A DNA stretch of 64,000 bases from Streptomyces geranii. Its GTDB lineage: Bacteria; Actinomycetota; Actinomycetes; Streptomycetales; Streptomycetaceae. Shown here piece after piece: positions 1-9,272 of this stretch. The translations under genes and the position numbers were made by a program. How positions within the stretch are numbered: the first letter of the stretch is position 1; every line of letters starts with the position of its first letter. The notes under the pieces were generated by a model. That model did no database searches, was not told the origin of the DNA, and saw nothing but the letters and a program-made list of their open reading frames with translations. Location of the stretch: contig NZ_PJME01000007.1 of assembly GCF_002954775.1 (NCBI RefSeq), positions 282,834-346,833 on the forward strand, written 5' to 3'.

Positions 1-447
1 GAAGTACGTCCGCGCCTCGCCCTCGATGACGTACCCGAGCGCGGGCGCCCGCTGCGGGCCGAAGTTCAGCCGCCGCCCGTCGTGCCGCGCGGACACCGCC
101 CGTACGACCAGGTCACCGACCTTGGTGTGGTCCCCGGGGGCCACTTCCGTGATCCGCAGGTGTGCCAGACGGCGCGTCAGGCCCGGCACCGCCTTCGGCG
201 CGCCCCGGGGCACGATCAGGTGTGCGCCGGGCGCGAGGCGTGCGAGGGAGGGGACATGGAGGTGGTCGGAGTGAAGGTGGGAGACGAGCGCCACCTGCGC
301 GCTCCATGCGCCGGGCGGCGGCAACTCGCCCCGTCGACGGCGCAGATGGGCGAGCCGGCGCACGAACAGGGGGTCGGTCAGCACACGTACGCCCGAGTCC
401 TCGACCGTACAGGTGGCGTGCCCCCACCACGTGATGTCCACCGGCAC
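1..447 (-). CDS. MBL-fold metal-dependent hydrolase, partial (C-terminus beyond left edge)
   Basis: The 149 visible residues open with a short beta-rich segment (DITWWGHATC) followed by the metal-binding HxHxDH motif in SHLHSDHLH, the hallmark of the metallo-beta-lactamase fold. The WGHAT opening is typical of the UlaG/NAPE-PLD-like subgroup, which hydrolyses ester, phosphoester or lactone bonds through a dinuclear metal site. The substrate cannot be told. The GTG start at 447 is preferred because AGGAGG lies 7 nt upstream; a second GTG at 441 is in frame. The gene is truncated only by the window boundary, and the frame is open to base 1. It is divergent from the gene at 571. Confidence 0.85.
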   Translation of the reverse strand, partial: MPVDITWWGHATCTVEDSGVRVLTDPLFVRRLAHLRRRRGELPPPGAWSAQVALVSHLHSDHLHVPSLARLAPGAHLIVPRGAPKAVPGLTRRLAHLRITEVAPGDHTKVGDLVVRAVSARHDGRRLNFGPQRAPALGYVIEGEARTYF

Positions 448-570
448 CCCTTTGCCTCCTTCGCGCGACTCCCCGAAGAGTACGGGCAGGAGTAGGGTCG
501 GCGGGAAACCCGGGGCGAGTGGGGAAAACCCTGAGGTGAACGGGGAAGCCCGGAGCTGAAGGGGGACGCC

Positions 571-1005
571 ATGGGACACGCGCACGCCGCCTCCGGCCTG
601 CCCGGCCAGGTGCCGCGGGTCACCGCGATCGCCAGTCTGACGCCGCTCGAAGAACTCGACGAGGAGCCCTTCCTCGTGGACTCCCGCAGCCAGCACGCGA
701 TGTGCGCCCGCTGGGCCGCCGAGCACGGCTACGTCGTCGCCCGGGAGCTGCTCGTACGGGGTCTGCGACCCGACCACTGTGCCCTCTGGGACGGCGTCGA
801 GCCCGGCCTCGACCTGTTCGTGGCGCCCAGCCAGCGGGTCCTGGAGCAGGCGCTGACCTCGGTCGACGAGTTCACCGCGGAGTGCGCGCGGCGCGGGGTG
901 CGGGTGGAGACCGTGGGGCGCGCTGAACCGTCGTACGACGCCCAGATGAAGGCCCGGGTGCATCGCAGGCTGTCCATGCCGACCGCGGGGTACGACGGCC
1001 GCTGA
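571..1005 (+). CDS. Hypothetical protein, remotely like a resolvase N-terminal domain
   Basis: This 144-residue soluble protein has no signal peptide or membrane segment. An ATG start follows GAAGGGGG. The central part (residues about 38-120) has a cysteine-containing alpha-helix, a GYVVARELLVRG strand and a later ARRGVRVETV strand. That alternation of beta and alpha elements recalls the catalytic domain of serine recombinases, but no catalytic serine in the usual setting is evident, so a recombination activity should not be inferred. It is divergent from the MBL-fold gene and 79 bp upstream of the next gene. Function unknown. Confidence 0.7.
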   Translation: MGHAHAASGLPGQVPRVTAIASLTPLEELDEEPFLVDSRSQHAMCARWAAEHGYVVARELLVRGLRPDHCALWDGVEPGLDLFVAPSQRVLEQALTSVDEFTAECARRGVRVETVGRAEPSYDAQMKARVHRRLSMPTAGYDGR

Positions 1006-1084
1006 ACCCTCGCAGGGCGCACCCGGCGTTGTCAGTCCCTTGTGACAGGGTGGGCACAGGTCGGCCGCGTGGGCCGGCCGGGAC

Positions 1085-3175
1085 GTGAGGTGTGCGGGCG
1101 TGGGTGCGGGGCGTTGGCGGCGGATCGTCAGCCAGATCGGGCGGAGCGTCGCGGTGTGGGCCGTGTCGACGCTCACCATGCTCGTGCTCGCGGGCATCCT
1201 GCCGGACTTCCAGATCCGTACCGGCGACGGCGACAGCGCCACCCGGATCGCGGTCACGGCGGCCATCGGCGCGGGCGCGTTCGGTCTGCTGTCGGCGCTG
1301 GCCTGGCCGGTGCTGGTGCGGCTGCTGCTCCTCGTGCCCGCCCTGGTCCTCGGCCTGCTGGTCTTCTTCCTGAACGGCGCCCTGCTGCTCGTCGCCCTGC
1401 GGCTGACCCCCGCCGACCGCCCCGAGGCGGCCCCGGAGACCGCGGTGGTGGTCGCGGCCGTGATGTCCGCGGTGGCCTCCGCGACGGGTGCCGCCCTGGC
1501 CGTACGGGACGACGACGCCTACCGCAGACGCCTCTACCGCCTCGCCGACCGGCGCGGCACCGCACGCCGGCTGGAGGGGCCCACCACGCCCGGTGTGGTG
1601 TTCCTGCAGCTCGACGGCGTCGGCCACGACGTCCTCGTACGGGCGGTGGAGAAGGGGCTGATGCCGACCGTGGGGGGCCTGCTGGACGCCACCCACCGGC
1701 TCACACCCTGGCGCACCGACTGGTCCAGCCAGACCGGCGCCAGCCAGCTCGGCATCCTGCACGGCACCAACCACGACATCCCCGCCTTCCGCTGGTACGA
1801 GAAGGACCGGGGCGAGGTCATGGTCTGCAACCGGCCCACCAGCGCCGCCGAACTGCAGCGCCGGGCCGTCGAACGCACGGGCGACGGCGGTCTGCTCACC
1901 GTGGACGGCGCGAGCCGGGGCAACCTCTTCAGCGGCGGCGCCGACGAACAGGCCCTCGTGCTGTCGATCGCGGTCCGGCGGCGCGGCCGGGAGAACCGTT
2001 CCCGGGCGGGCTACTTCGCCTACTTCTCCGACCCCGCCAACGCCGTCCGCACCGCCCTGTCCTTCGTCGCCGAGGTCGGCCGCGAGATCGGCCAGTCGAC
2101 CCGCGCGCGGATGCGCGAGAAGCGCCCGCGTGTCGCACGCGGCGGCCTCTACCCCCTCGTCCGCGCCTTCGCGACCGTCGTCGAGCGGGACGTGGTCGTC
2201 GCCGCAGTGATGGGCGACATGCTCGCCGGGCGCACCGCCGTCTACGCCGATCTGGTCGCCTACGACGAGGTCGCCCACCACTCCGGACCGCACGGCCGTG
2301 ACACGGACAAGGTGCTCCAACGCCTCGACCGTTCCCTCGCGTTGATCGCGAACGTCGCCGAACACGCCCCGCGCCCCTACCGGATCGTCCTCCTCTCCGA
2401 CCACGGGCAGAGCCCCGGTGAGACCTTCCGGGGGCGGTACGGCCTCACCCTCGGCGACCTGGTCCGGGCGGGCTGCGGGCTGCCCGTGCCGCGCAAGGCG
2501 CAGCGCACCCACAGCGGCGCCGAGGCCCGGGCCGCCGTACGAGCCGCACTGCGCAGGCCCGTCGAGGAGAACGGCGGACAGCATGTGCCCATGGGCCGCC
2601 ACTCCGAACCCCTGGTCCTCGCCTCCGGGAACCTCGGCCTGATCTCCTTCCCGGACGTGCACCACCGTATGACCAAGGAGGAGATCGACGCCCGCCATCC
2701 CGCGCTGCTCACCACCCTCGCCAACCATCCCGGCGTCGGCTTCGTCCTCGTCCGCAGCGAGGAGCACGGCGGGGTGGTGCTGGGCGCGCACGGCGCGGAG
2801 ATCCCCGTGGACGCCCTGGAGCACGAACAGGGCGGTCCGCTGGCCGACTTCGGGCCCGGCGCGGCGGGCGCGGTCCGCCGTACGCACTCCTTCCCGCACA
2901 CCGCCGACATCATGGTCAACTCCTCGTACGACCCGGCCGAGGGAGAAGTCCTCGCCTTCGAGGAGCAGATCGGCTCCCACGGCGGCCTCGGCGGCGCCCA
3001 GGGCAGACCCTTCCTGATGGCGCCCCTCGCGCTGTCGGCGGCGGTCGAGGACGGGGAGGAACTGGTCGGCGCCGAGCACATCCACCGCGTACTGCGCCGC
3101 TGGCTGCGCGAGTGCAACGGGCCGCAGGTGCCCGTGGAGGAGCCCCGGGATCCCGGGGACCGGCGGGCGGCCTGA
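1085..3175 (+). CDS. Membrane-anchored phage-holin-like / type I phosphodiesterase fusion
   Basis: The 696-residue protein has an N-terminal membrane part (residues about 15-115 with four hydrophobic segments, phage_holin_4_2-like) followed by a large alkaline-phosphatase-superfamily domain (about residues 160-690). Metal-site signatures of that superfamily are visible: FLQLDGVGHD, a TGASQLGILHGTNHD segment carrying the nucleophile region, VAYDEVAHH, LLSDHGQSPG and a late SFPHTADIMV. It would hydrolyse a phosphodiester, phosphonate or lipid head group at the membrane, with the catalytic domain probably outside or at the inner face; topology is not resolved. The GTG at 1085 was chosen because the membrane segments begin soon after; later GTG starts are possible. 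This fusion is common in actinobacteria, and the substrate is unknown. Confidence 0.8.
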   Translation: MRCAGVGAGRWRRIVSQIGRSVAVWAVSTLTMLVLAGILPDFQIRTGDGDSATRIAVTAAIGAGAFGLLSALAWPVLVRLLLLVPALVLGLLVFFLNGALLLVALRLTPADRPEAAPETAVVVAAVMSAVASATGAALAVRDDDAYRRRLYRLADRRGTARRLEGPTTPGVVFLQLDGVGHDVLVRAVEKGLMPTVGGLLDATHRLTPWRTDWSSQTGASQLGILHGTNHDIPAFRWYEKDRGEVMVCNRPTSAAELQRRAVERTGDGGLLTVDGASRGNLFSGGADEQALVLSIAVRRRGRENRSRAGYFAYFSDPANAVRTALSFVAEVGREIGQSTRARMREKRPRVARGGLYPLVRAFATVVERDVVVAAVMGDMLAGRTAVYADLVAYDEVAHHSGPHGRDTDKVLQRLDRSLALIANVAEHAPRPYRIVLLSDHGQSPGETFRGRYGLTLGDLVRAGCGLPVPRKAQRTHSGAEARAAVRAALRRPVEENGGQHVPMGRHSEPLVLASGNLGLISFPDVHHRMTKEEIDARHPALLTTLANHPGVGFVLVRSEEHGGVVLGAHGAEIPVDALEHEQGGPLADFGPGAAGAVRRTHSFPHTADIMVNSSYDPAEGEVLAFEEQIGSHGGLGGAQGRPFLMAPLALSAAVEDGEELVGAEHIHRVLRRWLRECNGPQVPVEEPRDPGDRRAA

Positions 3176-3339
3176 GCGCGCGACGCGAGTACGGCTGTCC
3201 GCATCCCCGGGGCGCTCGCCCGCCGTTCACCGCACGGGGGCCCGTCTTTCGGGTGCAGTGAGCCGGAAACTCGCCGGAGTGTGATCGGATGGGGACGTAC
3301 GGAACCCCGGTATCGGGACCACACGCGAAAGGAAGAACC

Positions 3340-3768
3340 GTGGCCACCACGCGCTCTGCACACACCGTCTGGGAAGGCAACCTGCTGGAGGGCAGCGGCG
3401 TTGTCACTTTCGACTCCTCCGGGGCCATCGCCGAGCAGCCCGTGACGTGGGCCTCCCGCGCCCAGGACGCGAACGGCAAGACCAGCCCCGAGGAGCTGAT
3501 CGCCGCCGCCCACTCCAGCTGCTTCTCGATGGCGTTCTCGCACGCCCTCGCCGGTGCCGGCACCCCGGCCACCAGGCTCACGACCTCGGCCGACGTCGTC
3601 TTCCAGCCGGGTGAGGGCATCACCGGCATCCACCTCACCGTGGAGGGCACCGTCCCGGGCATCGACGAGGAGGCCTTCGTCGCCGCCGCCGAGGGCGCCA
3701 AGGAGAACTGCCCGGTCAGCAAGGCCCTGACCGGTACGACGATCACCCTGTCGGCGAAGCTCGCCTGA
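3340..3768 (+). CDS. OsmC-family peroxiredoxin
   Basis: The 142-residue protein matches the OsmC/Ohr fold, thiol-dependent peroxidases that reduce organic hydroperoxides in the cytoplasm. The two redox cysteines are in the expected contexts: AAHSSCFSMAFS in the central helix and AKENCPVSKALTG near the C-terminus. The TSPEELIAAAHSSC segment is characteristic of the OsmC rather than the Ohr branch. The GTG start at 3340 follows AGGAAG at good spacing and gives the usual family length; an upstream in-frame ATG at 3289 would add 17 residues unlike the family. It is monocistronic, between the phosphodiesterase fusion and dnaK. Confidence 0.92.
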   Translation: MATTRSAHTVWEGNLLEGSGVVTFDSSGAIAEQPVTWASRAQDANGKTSPEELIAAAHSSCFSMAFSHALAGAGTPATRLTTSADVVFQPGEGITGIHLTVEGTVPGIDEEAFVAAAEGAKENCPVSKALTGTTITLSAKLA

Positions 3769-3927
3769 CGCTCCGCCAAGGCCGGGCACGCCCCCTGCCG
3801 CGCCCCTCGATGTCCGAGGTGCGCGGCATCGTCGTTTCCGGGTACCCGGTTCGGAGGAAGGATTGACAAGCGGGAAGCCACGATTTGTGGTGGAGGGCGG
3901 GAATCGTCCCGACGGAAGGGGTCAGCC

Positions 3928-5784
3928 ATGGCACGTGCGGTCGGGATCGATCTGGGGACCACGAACTCGGTGGTGGCCGTCCTGGAGGGCAGTGAGGCCA
4001 CCGTCGTCGCGAACGCCGAAGGGGCCAGGACCACACCGTCCGTCGTGGCCTTCGCGAAGAACGGCGAGGTGCTCGTCGGCGAGGTCGCCAAACGGCAGGC
4101 CGTGACGAACGTGGAGCGCACGGCCCGCTCCGTCAAACGCCATATGGGCGACGGGGGTTGGCGGTTCCCCGAACAGGGTTCCGTGGACGGCACCCGCTAC
4201 CGCGCCCAGGAACTCTCCGCCCGCGTGCTGCAGAAGCTGAAGCGGGACGCGGAGGCGTATCTCGGCGAGGACGTCTCGGACGCGGTGATCACCGTGCCGG
4301 CGTACTTCGACGACGCCCAGCGGCAGGCCACCAAGGAGGCCGGGGAGATCGCCGGTCTGAAGGTGCTGCGGATCATCAACGAGCCGACCGCCGCCGCCCT
4401 CGCCTACGGCCTCGACCGGGGCGAGGAGCAGACCGTGCTCGTCTTCGACCTCGGCGGCGGCACCTTCGACGTGTCGCTCCTGGAGATCGGCGACGGCGTC
4501 ATCGAGGTCAAGGCGACCAACGGCGACACCCAACTCGGCGGCGACGACTGGGACCAGCGGATCGTCGACCACCTCGTCAAACGCTTCAAGGGACAGCAGG
4601 GCATCGACCTCGGCAACGACAAGATGGCGCTGCAACGGCTGCGCGAGGGCGCCGAGAAGGCCAAGATCGAGCTGTCGAGTTCGTCCGAGACGACCGTCAA
4701 CCTGCCCTACATCACCGCCTCCGCCGACGGCCCGCTGCACCTTGAGGAGAGGCTGACGAGGGCTCAGTTCCAGGAACTGACCGCCGACTTGCTCGACCGC
4801 TGCAAGACCCCCTTCAACCAGGCCATCAAGGACGCGGGCGTGAAGCTCGCCGTCATCGACCACGTCATCCTGGTCGGCGGCTCGACCCGGATGCCGGCCG
4901 TCACCGACCTGGTCAAGGAACTCACCGGCAAGGAACCGCACAAGGGCGTCAACCCGGACGAGGTCGTCGCGCTCGGCGCCACCCTCCAGGCGGGTGTCAT
5001 CCGCGGCGACGTCAAGGACGTACTGCTGCTCGACGTCACGCCGTTGTCCCTCGGCATCGAGACCAAGGGCGGCATCATGACCAAGCTCATCGAACGCAAC
5101 ACGACCATTCCCACCCGGCGTTCGGAGATCTTCACGACCGCCACCGACAACCAGCCCTCGGTCGGCATCCAGGTGTATCAGGGCGAGCGGGAAATCGCCG
5201 CGTACAACAAGAAGTTGGGCGTCTTCGACCTCACCGGGCTGCCTCCGGCGCCGCGTGGCGTGCCGCAGATCGAGGTCGCCTTCGACATCGACGCCAACGG
5301 GATCATGCACGTCTCGGCGAAGGACCTCGCCACCGGACGCGAACAGAAGATGACCGTCACGGGCGGCTCGGCGCTCGCCAAGGACGACATCGACCGGCTG
5401 ATGCGGGAGGCGGAGCAGTACGCGGAGGAGGACCGGCGGCGCCGGGAGGCCGCCGAGACGCGTAACCATGCCGAGCAACTCGTGTACCAGACCGAGAAGT
5501 TCGTGCGGGACAACGAGGAACGGGTTCCTGCGGAGGCGAAGGTGGAGGTTGGCTCGGCTGTTGCCGAGGTGAAGGGGTTGCTGGCGGAGGAGAGTGATGT
5601 GGTGGCGCTGCGGGCGGGGGTGGAGAAGCTTGCCACTGTCAGTCAGCGGATGGGGCAGGCGATGTATGCGCAGGCTGCTCCTCAGCAGGAGGATGTCGCT
5701 CCTGCTGAGGAGGAGGGGGTTGTGGATGCCGAGATTGTTGATGAGGAGAGGGAGTCGGGGGACGGGAAGGGGCGGGGGGTGTAG
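3928..5784 (+). CDS. dnaK: Hsp70 chaperone DnaK (second, solitary copy)
   Basis: The 618-residue protein carries all main Hsp70 signatures: [13 protein letters not shown] at the N-terminus, [25 protein letters not shown], the ATPase/peptide-binding linker [17 protein letters not shown] and a substrate-binding domain to about residue 510. A charged helical lid and a short acidic tail follow. It folds client proteins in an ATP-driven cycle. No grpE, dnaJ or hspR follow, unlike the canonical Streptomyces operon, so this is probably a paralogue. No HAIR (CTTGAGT-N7-ACTCAAG) or CIRCE element is visible upstream; a TTGACA lies at 3863-3868 without a clear -10. The last 300 bp have noticeably weaker third-position GC than the rest. 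Confidence 0.96.
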   Translation: MARAVGIDLGTTNSVVAVLEGSEATVVANAEGARTTPSVVAFAKNGEVLVGEVAKRQAVTNVERTARSVKRHMGDGGWRFPEQGSVDGTRYRAQELSARVLQKLKRDAEAYLGEDVSDAVITVPAYFDDAQRQATKEAGEIAGLKVLRIINEPTAAALAYGLDRGEEQTVLVFDLGGGTFDVSLLEIGDGVIEVKATNGDTQLGGDDWDQRIVDHLVKRFKGQQGIDLGNDKMALQRLREGAEKAKIELSSSSETTVNLPYITASADGPLHLEERLTRAQFQELTADLLDRCKTPFNQAIKDAGVKLAVIDHVILVGGSTRMPAVTDLVKELTGKEPHKGVNPDEVVALGATLQAGVIRGDVKDVLLLDVTPLSLGIETKGGIMTKLIERNTTIPTRRSEIFTTATDNQPSVGIQVYQGEREIAAYNKKLGVFDLTGLPPAPRGVPQIEVAFDIDANGIMHVSAKDLATGREQKMTVTGGSALAKDDIDRLMREAEQYAEEDRRRREAAETRNHAEQLVYQTEKFVRDNEERVPAEAKVEVGSAVAEVKGLLAEESDVVALRAGVEKLATVSQRMGQAMYAQAAPQQEDVAPAEEEGVVDAEIVDEERESGDGKGRGV

Positions 5785-5816
5785 GTGCGTTGCGGGGTGC
5801 GGGTTCGATGTGGCTT

Positions 5817-5859
5817 GTCGCGCCGTTCCCCGCGCCCCTGAAGGGGCGCTGTCGCGCCC
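5817..5859. repeat. Streptomyces intergenic GC-hairpin repeat, copy A (probable bidirectional terminator)
   Basis: A perfect 8-bp stem (GCGCCCCT/AGGGGCGC, 2-nt loop, 5832-5849) sits inside a TTCCCCGCGCCCCTGAAG core. It lies between the convergent dnaK and methyltransferase genes. The same core recurs at 23725-23772 and, rearranged, at 46525-46628. Confidence 0.7.
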
Positions 5860-5860
5860 T

Positions 5861-6676
5861 TCAGGGTTTGCGGGCCACCCCTGCGTACACCGGGACGATT
5901 CCCTCCGCCTGGGCCTCCACGTCCTCCGGTTCCGGGCGCCAGCCGTAGACCGGGATGATGCCCGGGCCCAGTAGGTCCAGGCCGTCGAAGAAGCGGTGGA
6001 ACTCGGGCAGGGAGCGGGGGAAGAAGGGGGTGCCGCTGCGGCGGAAGTGTTCTGCCGCCTTGGTGATGGCCTCGGGGCTGAGGTCCGGGGTGACCTGGGA
6101 GAGGACCAGGTAGCTGCCGGGGGCGAGCGCGTCGACGTACTTCTTCAGGAGGCCGTGGACGTCGTCGCCCTCGGGGTCGTCGCCCAGGTAGTGGGTCAGT
6201 GCGACCAGGGACAGCGCGATGGGCCGGGTGAAGTCCAGGGACTCGGCGGCCAGGCCCAGGATCGTCTCGGGGTCGCGGGCGTCCGCGTGCACGTACTCCG
6301 TCGTGCCCTCGGGGGTGCCGTGCAGGAGGGCCTGCGCGTGCCGAAGGACGATCGGGTCGTTGTCCGCGTACACCACCTTGGACTCGGGGGCGACGCTCTG
6401 GGCCACCTGGTGCAGGTTCGGCTCGGTGGGGATGCCCGTGCCGATGTCCAGGAACTGGCGGATACCGGCCTCGGCGGCGGTCCGGGTCGCCCGGCGCATG
6501 AACCGGCGGTTGGCGCGCGCGCCGCGCAGCACCGTGCCGTCCACGGCGAGGATCTTGCGGGCCAGCTCCTCGTCCACCGGGTAGTTGTCCTTGCCGCCCA
6601 GCCACCAGTCGTAGACCCGGGCGGGGTGCGGTCTGCTGGTGTCGATACGGGGTGCTGCGCCCTCGGGTCCGGTCAT
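5861..6676 (-). CDS. SAM-dependent methyltransferase, DUF574 family
   Basis: The 271-residue protein begins with the family-typical IDTSRPHPARVYDWWLGGKDNYPVD segment and has the SAM-binding motif FLDIGTGIPT (the second glycine patch is replaced by IPT as usual in this family), then VVYADNDP and a YVHADARDP segment. DUF574 proteins are abundant in Streptomyces, usually beside an XRE/DUF5753 regulator. One well-studied relative is part of the conservon-like regulatory background, but the methyl acceptor is generally unknown. The ATG at 6676 follows AGGAGC; the open frame extends upstream, but without family similarity. It lies 97 bp downstream of the XRE gene on the same strand, so co-transcription is likely. 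Confidence 0.9.
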   Translation of the reverse strand: MTGPEGAAPRIDTSRPHPARVYDWWLGGKDNYPVDEELARKILAVDGTVLRGARANRRFMRRATRTAAEAGIRQFLDIGTGIPTEPNLHQVAQSVAPESKVVYADNDPIVLRHAQALLHGTPEGTTEYVHADARDPETILGLAAESLDFTRPIALSLVALTHYLGDDPEGDDVHGLLKKYVDALAPGSYLVLSQVTPDLSPEAITKAAEHFRRSGTPFFPRSLPEFHRFFDGLDLLGPGIIPVYGWRPEPEDVEAQAEGIVPVYAGVARKP

Positions 6677-6773
6677 GCCGTCGCTGCTCCTGGTCCTGGG
6701 TACTGGATTCTGGGAAGTGGGTCCGGTGTGGGGGGACGTGGAGCACTTGCCTTGTACGTGGGGGGAGTTGGGG

Positions 6774-7637
6774 TCAGTAGCCGTCGCGGTACTCGGCGAT
6801 GATCTCCTTGGTGCGCTGGGCCGACGCGGCACCCGCCGTCATGTGGTCCAGGACCTCCAGATGCGAGGCCACCTCCCGGCGGGAGTCCAGATAGAGCGCA
6901 CCGGTCAGATACTCGGTGTAGACCATGTCGGGCAGTTCCGGCTCGGCGAAGCGGAACAGTTCGAAGGGCGCCGATGTCCCGGGGTGCGGGCCGTCCCTGA
7001 ACTCGGCGACCTGGATGGTGACATGGCCGCTCTCGGAAGCGTCGAGGAGCCGGTCCAGCTGCTCGCGCATGACCTCGCCGCGGATGCTCACGGGCCGCCG
7101 CAGCACCGTCTCGTCGATGATCACCCATAGGTGGGGCGGGTGTTCGCGGGTCAGCAGCTTCTGCCGGGCCATGCGCAGCGACACATGCCGCTCGACCGCC
7201 TCGGGGCCGGTGTGCCCGATCGTCCCGGCCTCCATGACCGCACGCGCGTAGTCCGGGGTCTGCAACAGGCCGGGCACGAAGTGCGGTTCGTACGAGCGGA
7301 TCAGCCGGGCGGAGCCCTCCAGGCTCACATGCATGCTGAACCAGTCCGGCAGGACGTCGGAGAAGCGCTGCCACCAGCCGGGCTCGTTGGCCTCCTCGGC
7401 CAGGTCCACGAAGACGGCCACCTCGTCCTCGGGCACGCCGTACGTCGTCAACAGCACATGTACGTACGGGATTTTGAGGGCGACCTCGGCCATCTCCATC
7501 CGCCGTACGGTCGCCGAGGCCACCCGCAGCACCCGCGCGGCCTCTTCCCGCTTCAGCCCGGCGGCCTCGCGCAGCTCCTGGAGCCGTCTTCCGAGCACCA
7601 CTTGACCCACGGTGGGCGCAGCCCGCCGCTCACTCAC
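6774..7637 (-). CDS. XRE-family regulator with DUF5753 domain
   Basis: The 287-residue protein has an N-terminal helix-turn-helix (residues about 14-70, LGRRLQELREAAGLKREEAARVLRVASATVRRMEMAEV). A DUF5753 effector domain follows, with the typical YEPHFVPGLLQTPDYARAVM and VTIQVAEFRDGPH motifs. Members pair with small DUF397 proteins or with DUF574 methyltransferases; here the partner is the downstream methyltransferase. No DUF397 gene is present. The GTG start at 7637 fits the family start. It is divergent from the membrane-protein gene at 7854. Confidence 0.92.
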   Translation of the reverse strand: MSERRAAPTVGQVVLGRRLQELREAAGLKREEAARVLRVASATVRRMEMAEVALKIPYVHVLLTTYGVPEDEVAVFVDLAEEANEPGWWQRFSDVLPDWFSMHVSLEGSARLIRSYEPHFVPGLLQTPDYARAVMEAGTIGHTGPEAVERHVSLRMARQKLLTREHPPHLWVIIDETVLRRPVSIRGEVMREQLDRLLDASESGHVTIQVAEFRDGPHPGTSAPFELFRFAEPELPDMVYTEYLTGALYLDSRREVASHLEVLDHMTAGAASAQRTKEIIAEYRDGY

Positions 7638-7718
7638 GCCACGCCTCCCCTACGCGCCGAAGTACAGCGAGCAGTGTGTCACGTTCCGCTGTCGCACTGA
7701 CAGGTTCGAGCCATGGAG

Positions 7719-7735
7719 ATTACCCAGGAAGTAAT
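7719..7735. promoter_or_regulatory. Possible operator, ATTAC-N7-GTAAT
   Basis: An inverted repeat with 5-bp arms and a 7-nt spacer sits in the 216-bp divergent region between the XRE gene and the membrane-protein gene. The arms resemble TetR/MarR half-sites, but the element is short and could be chance. Confidence 0.3.
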
Positions 7736-7853
7736 GGCCCTTCGCGGACCCGCGCGGAAGAGTGAAGGCAACGGGTTCCGGGCCGGCGCACTCCGGTCCG
7801 GGGCCCGGGTTCCCCCAATTTTCCGGCCTGACCTCGACGGAGGGCGATCCGCC

Positions 7854-8270
7854 ATGTCCGCAGCCCAGTTCGCCGCACTCGCCGCCCGGACCACCGAACC
7901 GACCGTGATGCTACGCCGCTTCCTCGCCCTCGACGCCCTGGTGACCGGTGCGAACGCGGTCGCCTACCTGGTGGCGGCCGGTCCGCTCGCCCGCCTCCTC
8001 GGCGTCGGCCCGGGGCTGCTGCTCGAACTCGGCCTGGTACTGGCCGGGTACGCCGGGGGTGTCGGATGGCTGGCCTTGCGGCGGCGGCCCGCCGTGCTTG
8101 CGGTGCGGGTCGTGATCGAGGTCAACCTCGCCTGGGCGCTGCTGAGTTGTGTCGCGCTCGCGCTGTGGCTCTCGCCGAGTGCGGCCGGGGCCGGGTGGAC
8201 GGTGCTGCAGGCGGCCGTCGTGGCCGGATTCGCCGGCCTGCAGTACGTGGCACTGAGGGCCTGCCGCTGA
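7854..8270 (+). CDS. Small integral membrane protein, four predicted helices
   Basis: This 138-residue protein begins at the ATG preceded by GGAGGGCGATCC. An upstream in-frame ATG at 7713 lacks a good ribosome site and would span the inverted repeat. Four hydrophobic stretches are visible: about residues 22-45 (LDALVTGANAVAYLVAAG), 52-72 (LLLELGLVLAGYAGGVGWLAL), 85-105 and 112-133. They are joined by arginine-rich loops, suggesting a four-helix inner-membrane protein with no catalytic motif. Similar short proteins are common in streptomycetes and have no assigned role. It is convergent with the regulator at 8320. Confidence 0.75.
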   Translation: MSAAQFAALAARTTEPTVMLRRFLALDALVTGANAVAYLVAAGPLARLLGVGPGLLLELGLVLAGYAGGVGWLALRRRPAVLAVRVVIEVNLAWALLSCVALALWLSPSAAGAGWTVLQAAVVAGFAGLQYVALRACR

Positions 8271-8319
8271 GGGCAGTCCGCTGCGGCGGCCCCGCCGGCC
8301 GGATCTCTCCGCGTGGGCG

Positions 8320-9165
8320 TCAACTCACCATCGAGTGCAGGTACTTGACCGTCGCCGGGTCGGCCGGAAGAAGCGTCTCGATGGCCAGCTCGGCGACGGT
8401 GATGTCCATCGGGGTGTTGAAGGTGGAGATGGACGAGATGAAGGAGAGCACCCGGCCCTCGTGCTCGATCCGCATCGGCAGCGCGAACGGGGTCACGGAC
8501 TCGGCGGGACCGTCCGCCGGGCTCGCCTCCCGCCGCACCACCGGATACGCGGCGACCTCCTCGTACAGCGCGCGCAGCGGGGCCGAGCGGTGCAGGGCGA
8601 TCTCGCGTTCCATCTGGGCCAGCAGATGCCCGCGCCACTCCGGGAGGTTGTGGATGCGCGGGGCGAGACCCTCCGGGTGCAGGGTCAGACGCATCGCGTT
8701 GACCTGCGGCGCGAGCAGGAAATCGGGGAGACCGTCGAGGAGCATCAGGATGCCCCGGTTCGCGGCCAGGACGTTGTACGTGGCGTCGACCACGAACGCC
8801 GGATAGGGCTCGTACCCCTGGATCAGCCGCTCGACGCCGTCGCGCAGGGACGCGAGCGCCGGGTCGTCGAGCGGGGTCTCGCGGTAGCGCGGGGCGTAAC
8901 CGGCTGACAGGAGAAGGGCGTTGCGCTCCCGGACCGGCACGTCCAGGTGCTCCGCGAGCCGCAGGAGCAGTTCCTCGCTCGGCCGGGAGCGGCCCGTCTC
9001 GACGAAGCTGATGTGCCGGGTGGACGAGTCGGCCCGCAGCGCCAGTTCGAGCTGGCTGACGCGCCGCCGCTCCCGCCAGGCCCGCAGCAGCGGGCCCACT
9101 CCCTCGATCGCCGGGTCCCTGGGGGTGGTGGGGCGGGCGGCGCCGCCAGGCTGGGCCGTCGTCAT
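8320..9165 (-). CDS. XRE-family regulator, MmyB type
   Basis: This 281-residue protein has an N-terminal helix-turn-helix (residues about 21-75: LLRAWRERRRVSQLELALRADSSTRHISFVETGRSRPS) and a C-terminal MmyB-like ligand-binding domain with PAFVVDATYNVLAANRG and the RLTLHPEGLAPRI motif. In characterised relatives the C-terminal domain binds a fatty-acid-like ligand. The usual target is an adjacent short-chain dehydrogenase; none is adjacent here. The ATG at 9165 lacks a clear ribosome site, so the mRNA may be leaderless. It is divergent from the pterin dehydratase gene. Confidence 0.9.
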   Translation of the reverse strand: MTTAQPGGAARPTTPRDPAIEGVGPLLRAWRERRRVSQLELALRADSSTRHISFVETGRSRPSEELLLRLAEHLDVPVRERNALLLSAGYAPRYRETPLDDPALASLRDGVERLIQGYEPYPAFVVDATYNVLAANRGILMLLDGLPDFLLAPQVNAMRLTLHPEGLAPRIHNLPEWRGHLLAQMEREIALHRSAPLRALYEEVAAYPVVRREASPADGPAESVTPFALPMRIEHEGRVLSFISSISTFNTPMDITVAELAIETLLPADPATVKYLHSMVS

Positions 9166-9272
9166 GGGACGACGGTAGCCGAGGCGGACGCGGGCACCCT
9201 CCTGACCTGGGCCGGAAAGCCCGGCTTGTGGCACGCTGGGAGGGCACCCCACATCGCGGAAGGAGCGTGGTC

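Noticed and set aside
571..1005. Serine recombinase
   Set aside because: Only a vague secondary-structure likeness; no catalytic serine context, no inverted repeats or mobile element nearby.
872..3085. 737-residue open frame on the minus strand
   Set aside because: It is antisense to the holin/phosphodiesterase fusion, has repetitive Gly/Val/Asp composition from GC-skewed third positions and no family motifs.
3769..3927. HAIR or CIRCE heat-shock operator before dnaK
   Set aside because: No CTTGAGT-N7-ACTCAAG or CIRCE-like sequence was found; the TTGACA present has no good -10.
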